The translations under genes were made by a program, and so were the position numbers. DNA of 14,911 bases from Prochlorococcus sp. AG-686-P16 (GTDB taxonomy: Bacteria > Cyanobacteriota > Cyanobacteriia > PCC-6307 > Cyanobiaceae). Under the pieces are notes generated by a model that was not told where the DNA came from, did not search any database, and saw nothing but the letters and a program-made list of their open reading frames with translations. Each line of letters begins with the position of its first letter. The first letter of the stretch is position 1. Positions 1 to 7,010 of this stretch are shown one piece after another. The DNA lies in NCBI GenBank assembly GCA_003208695.1, contig QCVY01000017.1:1-14911 (forward strand), written 5' to 3'.

Positions 1-395
1 CCATCATCTAACAATATTCTTTTTCCTGAAGTAACTTCCTGGACAAGTTTATTGTACGTAACATTAGCAATTCTTTTGGTACATTCAACTTCATTGGAAG
101 TCAATGAGAATTTATCACCTTTTTTTACTTTTACTGGACCATCTTTAAATCTTCCTAATCTTATTTTTGGACCCTGAAGATCCTGAAGTATACCAATATT
201 TAAATCTAGCTCTTTAGATACTTTCCTTATGGTTTTGATTCTTTCTTCATGATCTTTATGGTCACCATGGGAAAAATTTAATCGAAATGTTGTAACTCCA
301 GCCTTTATAAGATCAGTAATAATTTCTTCAGATTGAGTTGCCGGTCCAATTGTTGCAACAATCTTTGTTCTTCTTTTTAAATCAATATTCGACAT
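1..395 (-). CDS. pyk: Pyruvate kinase, N-terminal part (cut by window edge)
   Basis: Pyruvate kinase transfers phosphate from phosphoenolpyruvate to ADP, the last step of glycolysis, in the cytosol. Reading the minus strand from the ATG at 395 gives about 131 residues with no stop before the edge. Recognisable family blocks are RRTKIVATIGPAT (8-20), FRLNFSHG (37-44, with the substrate-binding Arg and Asn), ILQDLQGPKIRLG (69-81) and the start of the B domain ending at LLDD. This is the first quarter of a protein that is normally about 480-590 residues, so later domains cannot be judged. The start is well placed, only a few residues before the first conserved block. The gene is divergent from the MazG-like gene across 61 bp. 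No convincing promoter pair is visible for it. Identity is secure; the partial state is due only to the window boundary. Confidence 0.95.
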   Translation of the reverse strand, partial: MSNIDLKRRTKIVATIGPATQSEEIITDLIKAGVTTFRLNFSHGDHKDHEERIKTIRKVSKELDLNIGILQDLQGPKIRLGRFKDGPVKVKKGDKFSLTSNEVECTKRIANVTYNKLVQEVTSGKRILLDD

Positions 396-456
396 ATATA
401 AATAATATTGCTAGATATAAGTAAATTTAACACACATAAAGTTAGTTATTTAATCT

Positions 457-786
457 ATGGATTTCAAAACTTATCAGAAACAAGCTCGCTTAACAGCCCA
501 ATATCCAAATTTAGGCTCAAACAATATATATCCAACACTAGGATTAGTTGGCGAAGCTGGTGAAGTCGCAGAAAAAGTTAAAAAAGTAATTAGAGATAAA
601 AAAGGGATTTTTGATGAAGAATCTAAAAAAGGGATAAAAAAAGAGTTAGGTGATGTTTTATGGTACTTATCTAATCTTTGCACCGAATTTGATTTCAAAT
701 TGGAAGAGGTTGCTTTACAAAATTTAGAAAAATTAAAATTGAGAGCTTCTAAAGGTAAAATATCTGGTTCAGGAGATGATCGTTAA
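457..786 (+). CDS. MazG-like nucleotide pyrophosphohydrolase
   Basis: This is a small all-alpha NTP pyrophosphohydrolase of the MazG superfamily, 109 aa. Such enzymes hydrolyse (d)NTPs to NMP and pyrophosphate and usually clear aberrant or excess nucleotides; the substrate here is unknown. The metal-binding signature is visible as GEAGEVAE (32-39, Glu33, Glu36, Glu39) followed by ELGD (63-66, Glu63 and Asp66), which coordinate magnesium in the family. It is a single MazG domain, shorter than the two-domain E. coli MazG (about 260 aa), and ends in a short basic/Gly-rich tail. The start is the ATG at 457; a TATAAG hexamer at 416-421 could be a -10 box. The stop lies 3 bp from that of the convergent yggT. 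Cyanophages carry mazG too, but nothing phage-like surrounds this copy. Confidence 0.88.
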   Translation: MDFKTYQKQARLTAQYPNLGSNNIYPTLGLVGEAGEVAEKVKKVIRDKKGIFDEESKKGIKKELGDVLWYLSNLCTEFDFKLEEVALQNLEKLKLRASKGKISGSGDDR

Positions 787-789
787 ATT

Positions 790-1068
790 TTAACCATAAC
801 CTAAGCTGGCATATTGAAGATTAGTAACTAGGTTTTGTATAACATTAAGAAGTAGAAAAGCTAACAATGATGAAATATCAAATCCACCAATTGGAGGGAT
901 TATTCCTCTAAATATATTTAAATATGGATCTGTTATTGACGTTAATGCTGATAATATTCCATTGCTCCAATCTATTCCAGGAAACCATGTAAGTAATATC
1001 CTAATAATCAAAATAAATGAATAAATTGATAAGGTTTGACCTAAAACAGCAAAAATCTCTGATAACAT
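790..1068 (-). CDS. YggT/YlmG (Ycf19-like) membrane protein
   Basis: This is a small integral membrane protein of the YggT/YlmG/Ycf19 family, 92 aa. Family members in cyanobacteria and plastids have been linked to nucleoid distribution, thylakoid biogenesis and cytochrome b6f maturation; which role applies here is unknown. Two hydrophobic segments (about 5-27 and 64-84) flank the family core RILLTWFPGIDW (23-34) and TDPYLNIFRGIIPPIGGFD (46-64), the conserved loop with Asp-Pro-Tyr and the PPIGG turn. The ATG at 1068 is immediately before the first hydrophobic helix. It is the last gene of a same-strand run ilvA-scpB-yggT and starts 31 bp after the scpB stop, so it is probably co-transcribed with scpB. 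Its stop is 3 bp from that of the convergent MazG gene, leaving no room for a conventional terminator between them. Confidence 0.88.
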   Translation of the reverse strand: MLSEIFAVLGQTLSIYSFILIIRILLTWFPGIDWSNGILSALTSITDPYLNIFRGIIPPIGGFDISSLLAFLLLNVIQNLVTNLQYASLGYG

Positions 1069-1099
1069 TATTGTTGAGTAATTTTTTTAATTGTAACAG

Positions 1100-1597
1100 T
1101 TACTTTTTATTGCTGCCTATTTGCGATAAATATTCATTGCTTACAGCAAAAGTTTGAAAAAATTTTTCAGATAATGATAGCCAAAAAGATCTCCCATCTT
1201 TTTGCTTACGTTTAATAATAAAATTTTTATTTGTTAATTCTTTTATATGGTCATAAGCACCTGAACCTCTTAATGTTATTAGGTCTGATTGAAGTATTTT
1301 CTTCTTAATTGCAATTGTTGCAAGTGTCCTTAATTCGGATGTTTTTAATTCAGATGGTAATAAATCTTCAACAAGTTCATTTAGTGTTGATTTTAACTCT
1401 AAGCAATAAAAGTTATTAACCTCATTTAATTCTATTGCAGATTTTGTGTCGGAGTATTTTACTTTTAATTCTTTTAAGGCCTTGTTAATAGAATTAATAT
1501 CCGTATTAGTGATTTCTGCAAGATTCTTTTTTGATATTGGTCTACCTTTAAGATACAGAATAGCTTCAACTCTTGTAACCAAATTTATATCAGTCAA
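1100..1597 (-). CDS. scpB: Segregation and condensation protein B (ScpB), TTG start
   Basis: ScpB forms, with SMC and the kleisin ScpA, the bacterial condensin that compacts and helps segregate the chromosome. The 165-residue product matches the family through the N-terminal VEAILYLKGRPISKKNLAEI (10-29) and a second winged-helix region containing LATIAIKKKILQSDLITLRG (about 91-110, equivalent to the canonical ALAIIAYKQPITRAEIEEIRG block). The last 50 residues (KRKQKDGRSFWLSLSEKFFQTF) also fit the usual end of the second domain. No ATG is available: the frame opens with TTG at 1597, about nine residues before the first conserved block, so TTG is the likely start. No Shine-Dalgarno is visible. 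It begins 67 bp after the ilvA stop and precedes yggT. ScpA and SMC are not in this window. Confidence 0.85.
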   Translation of the reverse strand: MTDINLVTRVEAILYLKGRPISKKNLAEITNTDINSINKALKELKVKYSDTKSAIELNEVNNFYCLELKSTLNELVEDLLPSELKTSELRTLATIAIKKKILQSDLITLRGSGAYDHIKELTNKNFIIKRKQKDGRSFWLSLSEKFFQTFAVSNEYLSQIGSNKK

Positions 1598-1664
1598 TTT
1601 TTTAGTAATTAGATCAGCTTGATTAATTTTTTGCTACCTAACTCTTTCCCAAGTTACCTTATAT

Positions 1665-3206
1665 TTAATCTGATGCACCAAGGAATAATTTATATGTTTG
1701 ATTATTAGTCTCATCCCAATATTTATATCCCAAGAATTCAACAAATTTGCTCCAGTTATAAATTTCAGAGCTATCTATTAATACTCCTATAACAATTTTT
1801 CCTACATCAGATCCATAATTTCTATAGTGAAAGATGCTTATTGTCCAATTAGATTTCATATTTTTTAGGAAATTAATTAATGCTCCTGGTCTTTCTGGAA
1901 ACTCAAATCTATATAACAATTCGACATTCTTTGATTTTTTTAATTCTGTGAATTTTTTTGGTAATCGACCACCTACCATATGTCTTAGATGATTTTTAGA
2001 TAATTCATCATTACTTATATCTATAAAAGGATATTTTGATTTTCTAAATTCATGTAAAAGTTCTTCTTTATCAGTGACTCCATTTACTTCGATTCCTACA
2101 AAAATTTGAGCGATAATTGAGTTGGACATCCTATAACTAAATTCAGTTAAATTTCTATCATTTAACAAACTACAGAAATTAATCAAGCTTCCTGCTTTTT
2201 CTGGAATTTCAACAGCAAACATTGCTTCTTTGAACTCTCCAAGTGCTGATCTTTCGGCTATAAACCTAAGCCTTTCGAAATTCATATTTGCCCCACATGC
2301 AATGGCAATCATATTTTTATTTATATATTTTGATTCAAATATATCCTTTTTCATTCCTGCAATAGATAGTGCTCCAGCTGGTTCTAAAATTGATCTGGTA
2401 TCTTCGAAAACATCCTTTATTGCGGCACATATTTCATCCGTACTTACAGTTATCATTTTGTCGATATATTTTTTTCCAATTTCAAAGGTTTTTTCTCCAA
2501 CTTTTTTTACTGCTACGCCATCAGCAAATTGACCAACTGATTGTAATTCTATTAATTTAAAATTTTTTAAGGATTTAGTCATCGCATCAGCATCTTCAGG
2601 CTCTACCCCAATTATTTTTACCTTTGGCCATATTTTTTTAATATATATAGAGATACCAGCTATCAAACCTCCTCCTCCGACGGCAACATAAATTGCTTCT
2701 GGTGGTTCTTTTACTTGTTGTTCTAATTCAATGGCGATAGTACCTTGGCCAGCTATTACCTCAGGATCATCGAATGGATGAATAAAACATAAATTATTTT
2801 CTTCACTTAGGCGTAGTGCTTCCTTATAAGTTTCATCATAATTATCGCCAAATAATATAACCTTTGCTTTTAGATTTCTAACAGCATTAACTTTTACCAA
2901 AGGTGTAGTTATTGGCATTAATATTGTAGCGCTACAATTTAATTTCAAAGCACTTAGTGCTACGCCTTGTGCATGATTACCAGCACTTGATGTTATTACT
3001 CCATGCGCAAGTTTTGATTGTGATAATTGCCTCATTTTATTAAATGCACCTCTTATCTTAAAAGAAAATACATCTTGAAGATCTTCTCTTTTCAAATAAA
3101 TATTATTTTTAAGTGCTTTACTTAAAATTTTTGCTTTTTCTAAAGGTGTTTTTTTAGCTACTTCATAGACTTTAGCCTGAAGTATTTTTTTTAAATAATC
3201 TTCCAT
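1665..3206 (-). CDS. ilvA: Threonine ammonia-lyase, biosynthetic (IlvA)
   Basis: IlvA is a PLP enzyme that deaminates threonine to 2-oxobutanoate, the committed step of isoleucine synthesis. The 513 residues equal the usual length of the allosteric biosynthetic form. The PLP lysine lies in FSFKIRGA (Lys50), SSAGNHAQG (73-81) binds substrate, and the glycine loop GGGG (177-180) holds the cofactor phosphate. The C-terminal third carries two ACT-like regulatory repeats, recognisable by VEIPEKAGSLINFCSLL (about 332-348) and FEFPERPGALINFLKNM (about 435-451). Their presence implies isoleucine feedback inhibition and valine relief, as in the E. coli enzyme, and argues against the short catabolic TdcB type. 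The ATG at 3206 is standard. The gene is divergent from dxs over 116 bp and leads the run ilvA-scpB-yggT. Confidence 0.95.
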   Translation of the reverse strand: MEDYLKKILQAKVYEVAKKTPLEKAKILSKALKNNIYLKREDLQDVFSFKIRGAFNKMRQLSQSKLAHGVITSSAGNHAQGVALSALKLNCSATILMPITTPLVKVNAVRNLKAKVILFGDNYDETYKEALRLSEENNLCFIHPFDDPEVIAGQGTIAIELEQQVKEPPEAIYVAVGGGGLIAGISIYIKKIWPKVKIIGVEPEDADAMTKSLKNFKLIELQSVGQFADGVAVKKVGEKTFEIGKKYIDKMITVSTDEICAAIKDVFEDTRSILEPAGALSIAGMKKDIFESKYINKNMIAIACGANMNFERLRFIAERSALGEFKEAMFAVEIPEKAGSLINFCSLLNDRNLTEFSYRMSNSIIAQIFVGIEVNGVTDKEELLHEFRKSKYPFIDISNDELSKNHLRHMVGGRLPKKFTELKKSKNVELLYRFEFPERPGALINFLKNMKSNWTISIFHYRNYGSDVGKIVIGVLIDSSEIYNWSKFVEFLGYKYWDETNNQTYKLFLGASD

Positions 3207-3277
3207 ATTTATATTTTTAGCATTAAATATTAACCTAATAAAACATTACATAATCTATTTTATGAAAATTACTCAAT

Positions 3278-3306
3278 TTGCCCCTTAACGTTTTAGATTA
3301 TATAAG
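3278..3306 (+). promoter_or_regulatory. Candidate sigma-70-type promoter for dxs
   Basis: TTGCCC at 3278-3283 (4 of 6 matches to TTGACA) and TATAAG at 3301-3306 (5 of 6 to TATAAT) are separated by exactly 17 bases. Transcription would begin near 3313, giving a leader of only about 10 nt before the dxs ATG. The match is by eye in AT-rich DNA, so chance similarity is possible. Confidence 0.45.
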
Positions 3307-3322
3307 TAGATATTTTTAAATA

Positions 3323-5212
3323 ATGCTTTTAAGTGAGTTAAGCCATCCAAATCAATTACATGGTTTAACGGTATCACAATTAGAGGAAATTGCCTGTCAA
3401 ATTAGAGAGAGACATTTGGAGGTTGTTTCAACAAGTGGAGGTCATCTAGGTCCTGGACTAGGCGTGGTTGAATTAACACTTGCTTTATATCAAACATTAG
3501 ATCTTGATTTTGATAAAGTTGTATGGGATGTTGGTCATCAGGCTTATCCTCATAAGTTAATTACTGGACGTTTTAATGATTTCGATTCTTTACGTCAACA
3601 AAAGGGTATAGCTGGTTATCTAAAACGTACTGAAAGTACATTTGATCATTTTGGAGCAGGTCACGCTAGTACATCAATATCAGCTGCGTTGGGAATGGCA
3701 ATTGCAAGAGATAGAAAAGGAGAAGATCATAAATGTGTTGCAGTTATCGGCGATGGAGCCTTAACGGGTGGAATGGCTTTAGAAGCGATAAATCATGCGG
3801 GACATTTGCCAAATACCCCCTTAGTTGTCGTTCTGAATGATAATGACATGTCAATATCTCCTCCTGTTGGAGCTCTTTCTACATATTTAAATAAAGTAAG
3901 ATTAAGTCCTCCATTGCAATTCTTGTCAGATAGTGTTCAAGAAAGTGTTAAAAATATTCCTCTAATTGGCAAAGACATACCTGAAGAATTAAAAAATATA
4001 AAAGGTAGTGTAAGACGTTTAGCTGTACCAAAAGTAGGAGCAGTTTTTGAAGAGCTTGGATTTACGTATATGGGACCAATTGATGGACATGATATTTCTA
4101 ATCTTATAAATACATTCAATGCTGCTCATAGACTTAAAAAACCAGTTATGGTTCATGTTGTTACCACAAAAGGGAAAGGATATCCATATGCAGAAGCAGA
4201 TCAAGTAGGTTATCACGCCCAATCTTCATTTGATCTTACGACTGGTAAATCAATTCCCTCAAGTAAGCCCAAACCAGTAAGTTACAGTAAAATATTTGGT
4301 CAAACGCTTTTAAAAATTTGTGAGCAAGACTCTAAGGTTATCGGTATTACAGCAGCAATGGCTACTGGAACTGGACTAGATTTATTACAAAAAAGTATTC
4401 CAGAACAATATATTGATGTAGGAATAGCTGAGCAACATGCAGTGACATTAGCAGCTGGAATGTCCTGCGATGGACTTAAACCTGTTGTTGCTATTTACAG
4501 TACTTTTTTGCAACGTGCTTTTGATCAGCTAATTCATGATGTAGGTATTCAGAATCTTCCTGTATCTTTTGTTTTAGATAGAGCAGGAATTGTTGGTGCA
4601 GATGGACCAACTCATCAAGGGCAATATGATATTAGCTATATGAGAGCTATTCCTAATTTTGTTTTAATGGCTCCAAAGGATGAAGCTGAACTACAAAGAA
4701 TGTTAATTACATCTATTAATCACATGGGACCAACCGCACTTCGTATCCCAAGAGGTTCAGGATTAGGCGTAGCAGTAATGGATGAAGGATGGGAGCCTTT
4801 GAAGATTGGCAAAGGAGAAATATTAGAAGAAGGTGAGGATATTTTAATTATTGCTTATGGTTCAATGGTTGAAGCGGCTACTGAAACTTCAAAATTATTA
4901 AAAAGTAAAGGTATAAGTGCTTGTATTGTCAATGCTAGATTTGTTAGACCTCTTGATCAAGATTTAATAATACCCCTAGTAAGTAAACTTAAAAAAGTAG
5001 TAACAATGGAGGAAGGGACATTAGTTGGTGGATTTGGCTCAGCTATTGTTGAAATGCTAAATGACAATGAAATAAATGTGCCTGTTTTTAGAATTGGTAT
5101 TCCTGATGTACTTGTAGATCATGCTTCACCTGATCAGAGTAAAGAAAAATTAGGTCTTAAACCTGATCAGATGGCAGAAAAAATTATTAACAAATTTAAA
5201 TTAGCAAATTAA
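3323..5212 (+). CDS. dxs: 1-deoxy-D-xylulose-5-phosphate synthase (DXS)
   Basis: DXS is a thiamine-diphosphate enzyme that condenses pyruvate with glyceraldehyde 3-phosphate, the first and usually rate-setting step of the MEP pathway to isoprenoids (carotenoids, chlorophyll phytyl tails, quinones). The 629-residue length is typical. Visible signatures are STSGGHLGPGLGVVELT (36-52), VWDVGHQAYPHKLITGR (67-83), the ThDP/Mg site GDGALTGG (143-150) continuing to LNDNDMSIS (171-179), the general-base region DVGIAEQHAVTLAAGM in the middle domain, and DRAGIVGADGPTHQG. The ATG at 3323 precedes the conserved SELSHPNQLHGLTVSQL opening. A candidate promoter lies directly upstream. The 3' end converges on psaK with 18 bp between the stop codons and no obvious hairpin terminator. 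The gene appears monocistronic. Confidence 0.97.
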   Translation: MLLSELSHPNQLHGLTVSQLEEIACQIRERHLEVVSTSGGHLGPGLGVVELTLALYQTLDLDFDKVVWDVGHQAYPHKLITGRFNDFDSLRQQKGIAGYLKRTESTFDHFGAGHASTSISAALGMAIARDRKGEDHKCVAVIGDGALTGGMALEAINHAGHLPNTPLVVVLNDNDMSISPPVGALSTYLNKVRLSPPLQFLSDSVQESVKNIPLIGKDIPEELKNIKGSVRRLAVPKVGAVFEELGFTYMGPIDGHDISNLINTFNAAHRLKKPVMVHVVTTKGKGYPYAEADQVGYHAQSSFDLTTGKSIPSSKPKPVSYSKIFGQTLLKICEQDSKVIGITAAMATGTGLDLLQKSIPEQYIDVGIAEQHAVTLAAGMSCDGLKPVVAIYSTFLQRAFDQLIHDVGIQNLPVSFVLDRAGIVGADGPTHQGQYDISYMRAIPNFVLMAPKDEAELQRMLITSINHMGPTALRIPRGSGLGVAVMDEGWEPLKIGKGEILEEGEDILIIAYGSMVEAATETSKLLKSKGISACIVNARFVRPLDQDLIIPLVSKLKKVVTMEEGTLVGGFGSAIVEMLNDNEINVPVFRIGIPDVLVDHASPDQSKEKLGLKPDQMAEKIINKFKLAN

Positions 5213-5230
5213 AATTACTGTTGAATAATT

Positions 5231-5494
5231 CTACAGAACACCTCTAGATGCTAATCCTAGTATTGCGCCTATTCCGAAGATATGTCCTAAGCAATTAGCT
5301 CCTACGACAGAAGCATGACTTAAACCACCAAAGAATTTTGAATTAGGAATTTCAAATCCTTCATTAGGTTTTCTTATTGTGGCTCTTGCAATTGCATAAG
5401 CAAAAACATTACAAGCAATCATAACGATGGCGCATTTTGGTGACCATTCAAAAGTTGCGGGAGCAGACGCTGCTGCAAATAATGTAGTAAGCAT
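5231..5494 (-). CDS. psaK: Photosystem I reaction centre subunit PsaK
   Basis: PsaK is a small thylakoid membrane subunit at the outer edge of photosystem I that binds chlorophyll and carotenoid and helps couple peripheral antennae. The 87 residues match cyanobacterial PsaK: a short N-terminal leader (MLTTLFAAASAPATFEWSPK), a first hydrophobic helix (about 21-40, IVMIACNVFAYAIARATIRK), the conserved loop GFEIPNSKFFGG (46-57), then the second helix with the GHIFG motif (70-74). In characterised cyanobacteria a short N-terminal stretch is removed; here cleavage after the Ala-rich AAA would be consistent. The ATG at 5494 is the only sensible start. It follows the DUF3593 gene by 65 bp on the same strand and may have its own promoter there. 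Finding psaK makes a photosynthetic cyanobacterial host essentially certain. Confidence 0.93.
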   Translation of the reverse strand: MLTTLFAAASAPATFEWSPKCAIVMIACNVFAYAIARATIRKPNEGFEIPNSKFFGGLSHASVVGANCLGHIFGIGAILGLASRGVL

Positions 5495-5509
5495 AAAAAA
5501 ACGTTATTT

Positions 5510-5538
5510 CTTATATTCTCCTTTATTTCGAGCATTAA
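5510..5538 (-). promoter_or_regulatory. Possible psaK promoter
   Basis: On the minus strand a TATAAG box (5510-5515) sits 17 bases after a weak TTAATG (5533-5538, 3 of 6 to TTGACA), within the 65 bp between DUF3593 and psaK. An AAGGAG tract (5519-5524) lies inside the spacer and is too far (24 nt) from the ATG to be an ordinary ribosome-binding site. The assignment is tentative; only the -10 is a good match. Confidence 0.28.
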
Positions 5539-5559
5539 ATCACATAATTGTAAAAGGTC

Positions 5560-5895
5560 TTAAGAGTTATTTACTTCTAGACGATTTAACATCTTTATAA
5601 AACCAACTAAAATAATAAAATCGCTTAAGGTTAAGAAAAATTCTGCTGAACCATGAAGTACGTCAACTTCAACAAGCGTTCGATGAAAGTAAGTCAGAGA
5701 AAATATTGAAATTACTATAGTTATAAATACAAATAAAACTGTTAAGGAGAAACCAATTTTGATTAATTTATTTAATGACTTTATCTTATATAAGTAATAT
5801 AAGAAAATTGAATATGGGATTATGGATGCAGCAAATAAGGCTGTATTATCAAACATTGATAAATAATCTAGAAATCTTAAAAAAAAATCATCCAT
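5560..5895 (-). CDS. DUF3593 family membrane protein
   Basis: The 111-residue protein has no known function. I recognise it as a DUF3593-type cyanobacterial/plastid membrane protein from the segment VEVDVLHGSAEFFLTLSDF (75-93), with the Asp-x-Leu-His-Gly-x-Ala-Glu core that characterises the family. Three hydrophobic segments are visible at about 18-36, 46-68 and 83-102; the conserved acidic/His stretch leads into the third. No signal peptide or cofactor motif beyond the single conserved His is seen. Its ATG lies inside the end of the upstream DUF2499 gene (8-bp overlap, with the TGA of one within the first codons of the other), so translation is probably coupled. psaK follows 65 bp later. 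Location in the thylakoid or plasma membrane is inferred only from hydrophobicity and the phyletic pattern I recall. Confidence 0.75.
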   Translation of the reverse strand: MDDFFLRFLDYLSMFDNTALFAASIIPYSIFLYYLYKIKSLNKLIKIGFSLTVLFVFITIVISIFSLTYFHRTLVEVDVLHGSAEFFLTLSDFIILVGFIKMLNRLEVNNS

Positions 5896-6190
5896 ATGAT
5901 TCTGTTCTTTTAAAAATTGCTATAGTAGCGATTGCCAACGTTGTGTTTCCAACGAAAGTAAATATCCCTTGAAGTGTAACTAACCCATATAACTCTGGTT
6001 GATTATCGAAAATATGCCAAGTAATTGCACACATGGCTCCAATTAAATTAGGTATCATTGCAAGACTTAACCAGTAATAAAGTTCTAATTTTTTAAAGTT
6101 ACTAATTTTTTTTATTATAAAAATTGCATAAATCCACTCTATAACTGAGCTGATATGAATTAACCATGTACCAAATGAAAGTTCGTGCAA
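5888..6190 (-). CDS. DUF2499 (Ycf49-like) membrane protein, TTG start
   Basis: This is a 100-residue protein of unknown function that matches the DUF2499 family (I associate it with Ycf49), found in cyanobacteria and plastid-bearing eukaryotes. Family features are LSFGTWLIHISSVIEWI (4-20, His12 and Glu18-Trp19) and MIPNLIGAMCAITWHIFDN (45-63, Cys54 and Trp58-His59). Three hydrophobic helices are predicted at about 8-27, 38-60 and 69-93. The paired conserved His residues near the membrane interface are compatible with cofactor binding, but this is speculation. The frame has no ATG near the start; TTG at 6190 is the likely initiator because an in-frame stop lies upstream and the conserved block begins at residue 4. 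It starts 5 bp after the peroxiredoxin stop and overlaps the DUF3593 gene by 8 bp. Confidence 0.75.
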   Translation of the reverse strand: MHELSFGTWLIHISSVIEWIYAIFIIKKISNFKKLELYYWLSLAMIPNLIGAMCAITWHIFDNQPELYGLVTLQGIFTFVGNTTLAIATIAIFKRTESYG

Positions 6191-6195
6191 AATAT

Positions 6196-6729
6196 TTATA
6201 TATTTTTCTTTAAAACATTAAGAACTTCTTTAGCATGATTTATGGGTAAAACACTTATCCATCTGTATGTTATTTCTCCTTCTGGTGAAATCAAAAAAGT
6301 ATTCCTGTCGGAATAAGGAGGAATCCATGAACCATATTTTGCACTAATAGTTCCATTAGGGTCGGATAATAATGTGTAATTTATTGATTTTTCACTACAA
6401 AAACTTTCGTGAGAATCTTGATTGTCAGCACTTATACCTATTATTTCTGCATTATATTTAGAAAAGTCGTTTTTCAATTGAGAAAATCCTTTAGCTTCTA
6501 GAGTACAACCAGCGGTAAAATCTTTAGGATAAAAATATAAAACTATCCATTTACCTTTTAATTCATTTGAATCCCATATTTTTTTTGATTTAATACTTTT
6601 GTTTATTCCCTCCAAATGGAAACTAGGGGCTACATCTCCTATCTCAGGAGCATAATCAAAAGCAATTACAGAATTAAGATTAAAAAATAACGATATTAAA
6701 ATTACAAAAACTCCAAATAAACTCTTCAT
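6196..6729 (-). CDS. Exported PrxQ/BCP-type peroxiredoxin
   Basis: This is a thiol peroxidase of the AhpC/TSA superfamily, BCP/PrxQ subfamily, that reduces hydroperoxides. With the ATG at 6729 it has 177 residues; a TTG one codon earlier is less likely. Residues 1-23 form a typical signal peptide (Lys2, a long hydrophobic core, VIA before Phe24), so the mature enzyme should act in the thylakoid lumen or periplasm. The peroxidatic site is YFYPKDFTAGCT (65-76) with Cys75. The classic PrxQ resolving Cys five residues later is replaced by Lys80; instead Cys111 lies 36 residues after Cys75, the spacing of alpha-3-type PrxQ enzymes. The C-terminal RNTFLISPEGEITYRW is normal for the family. It starts 5 bp after the rpmB stop and ends 5 bp before DUF2499, suggesting one transcript. 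Confidence 0.9.
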   Translation of the reverse strand: MKSLFGVFVILISLFFNLNSVIAFDYAPEIGDVAPSFHLEGINKSIKSKKIWDSNELKGKWIVLYFYPKDFTAGCTLEAKGFSQLKNDFSKYNAEIIGISADNQDSHESFCSEKSINYTLLSDPNGTISAKYGSWIPPYSDRNTFLISPEGEITYRWISVLPINHAKEVLNVLKKNI

Positions 6730-6734
6730 CAAAA

Positions 6735-6971
6735 TTAGAACTTATTAAGATCCACTCCATTAGTTTTGGCAACTTTATCTAGACCGACCTTTTGAATTGA
6801 TTTTAATGCTTTAGTACTGATTTTTATGTTTATCCACTTTTTACCTTCTTGCCACCAAAGTCTTCTTTTTTGAAGATTTACTTGTTGTAATTTCTTAGTA
6901 CGAATATGGGAATGGCTAACAGCCATCCCATTGTTAGCTTTTGCACCTGTCAGTTCACAAACCCTAGACAT
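6735..6971 (-). CDS. rpmB: Large ribosomal subunit protein bL28
   Basis: bL28 is a small 50S ribosomal protein needed for late subunit assembly. The 78-residue product has the usual N-terminus MSRVCELTGAKANNGMAVSHS (bacterial consensus MSRxCxxTGK), the RRLWWQEGKKWINIKIST block and a basic composition. The length is normal. Only one of the Cys residues of the zinc-binding form is present (Cys5), so this is likely the zinc-independent form. The ATG at 6971 is secure. It starts 39 bp after the htpG stop and is followed 5 bp later by the peroxiredoxin gene, placing a ribosomal protein at the head of a redox/membrane-protein cluster. Confidence 0.95.
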   Translation of the reverse strand: MSRVCELTGAKANNGMAVSHSHIRTKKLQQVNLQKRRLWWQEGKKWINIKISTKALKSIQKVGLDKVAKTNGVDLNKF

Positions 6972-7010
6972 ATTATTTGGTGAATATATTTATTAACTCT
7001 AACACACTAC

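Noticed and set aside
2230..2560. Two plus-strand ORFs (100 and 63 codons) inside ilvA
   Set aside because: Antisense to a conserved catalytic gene; sequences are low-complexity Phe/Ser/Ile strings with no family resemblance.
5213..5230. Terminator between the convergent dxs and psaK genes
   Set aside because: Only 18 bp separate the stop codons and no hairpin with a T tract can be formed from them.
6730..6732. TTG start one codon before the peroxiredoxin ATG
   Set aside because: The ATG immediately follows and begins a normal signal peptide; there is no reason to prefer TTG.
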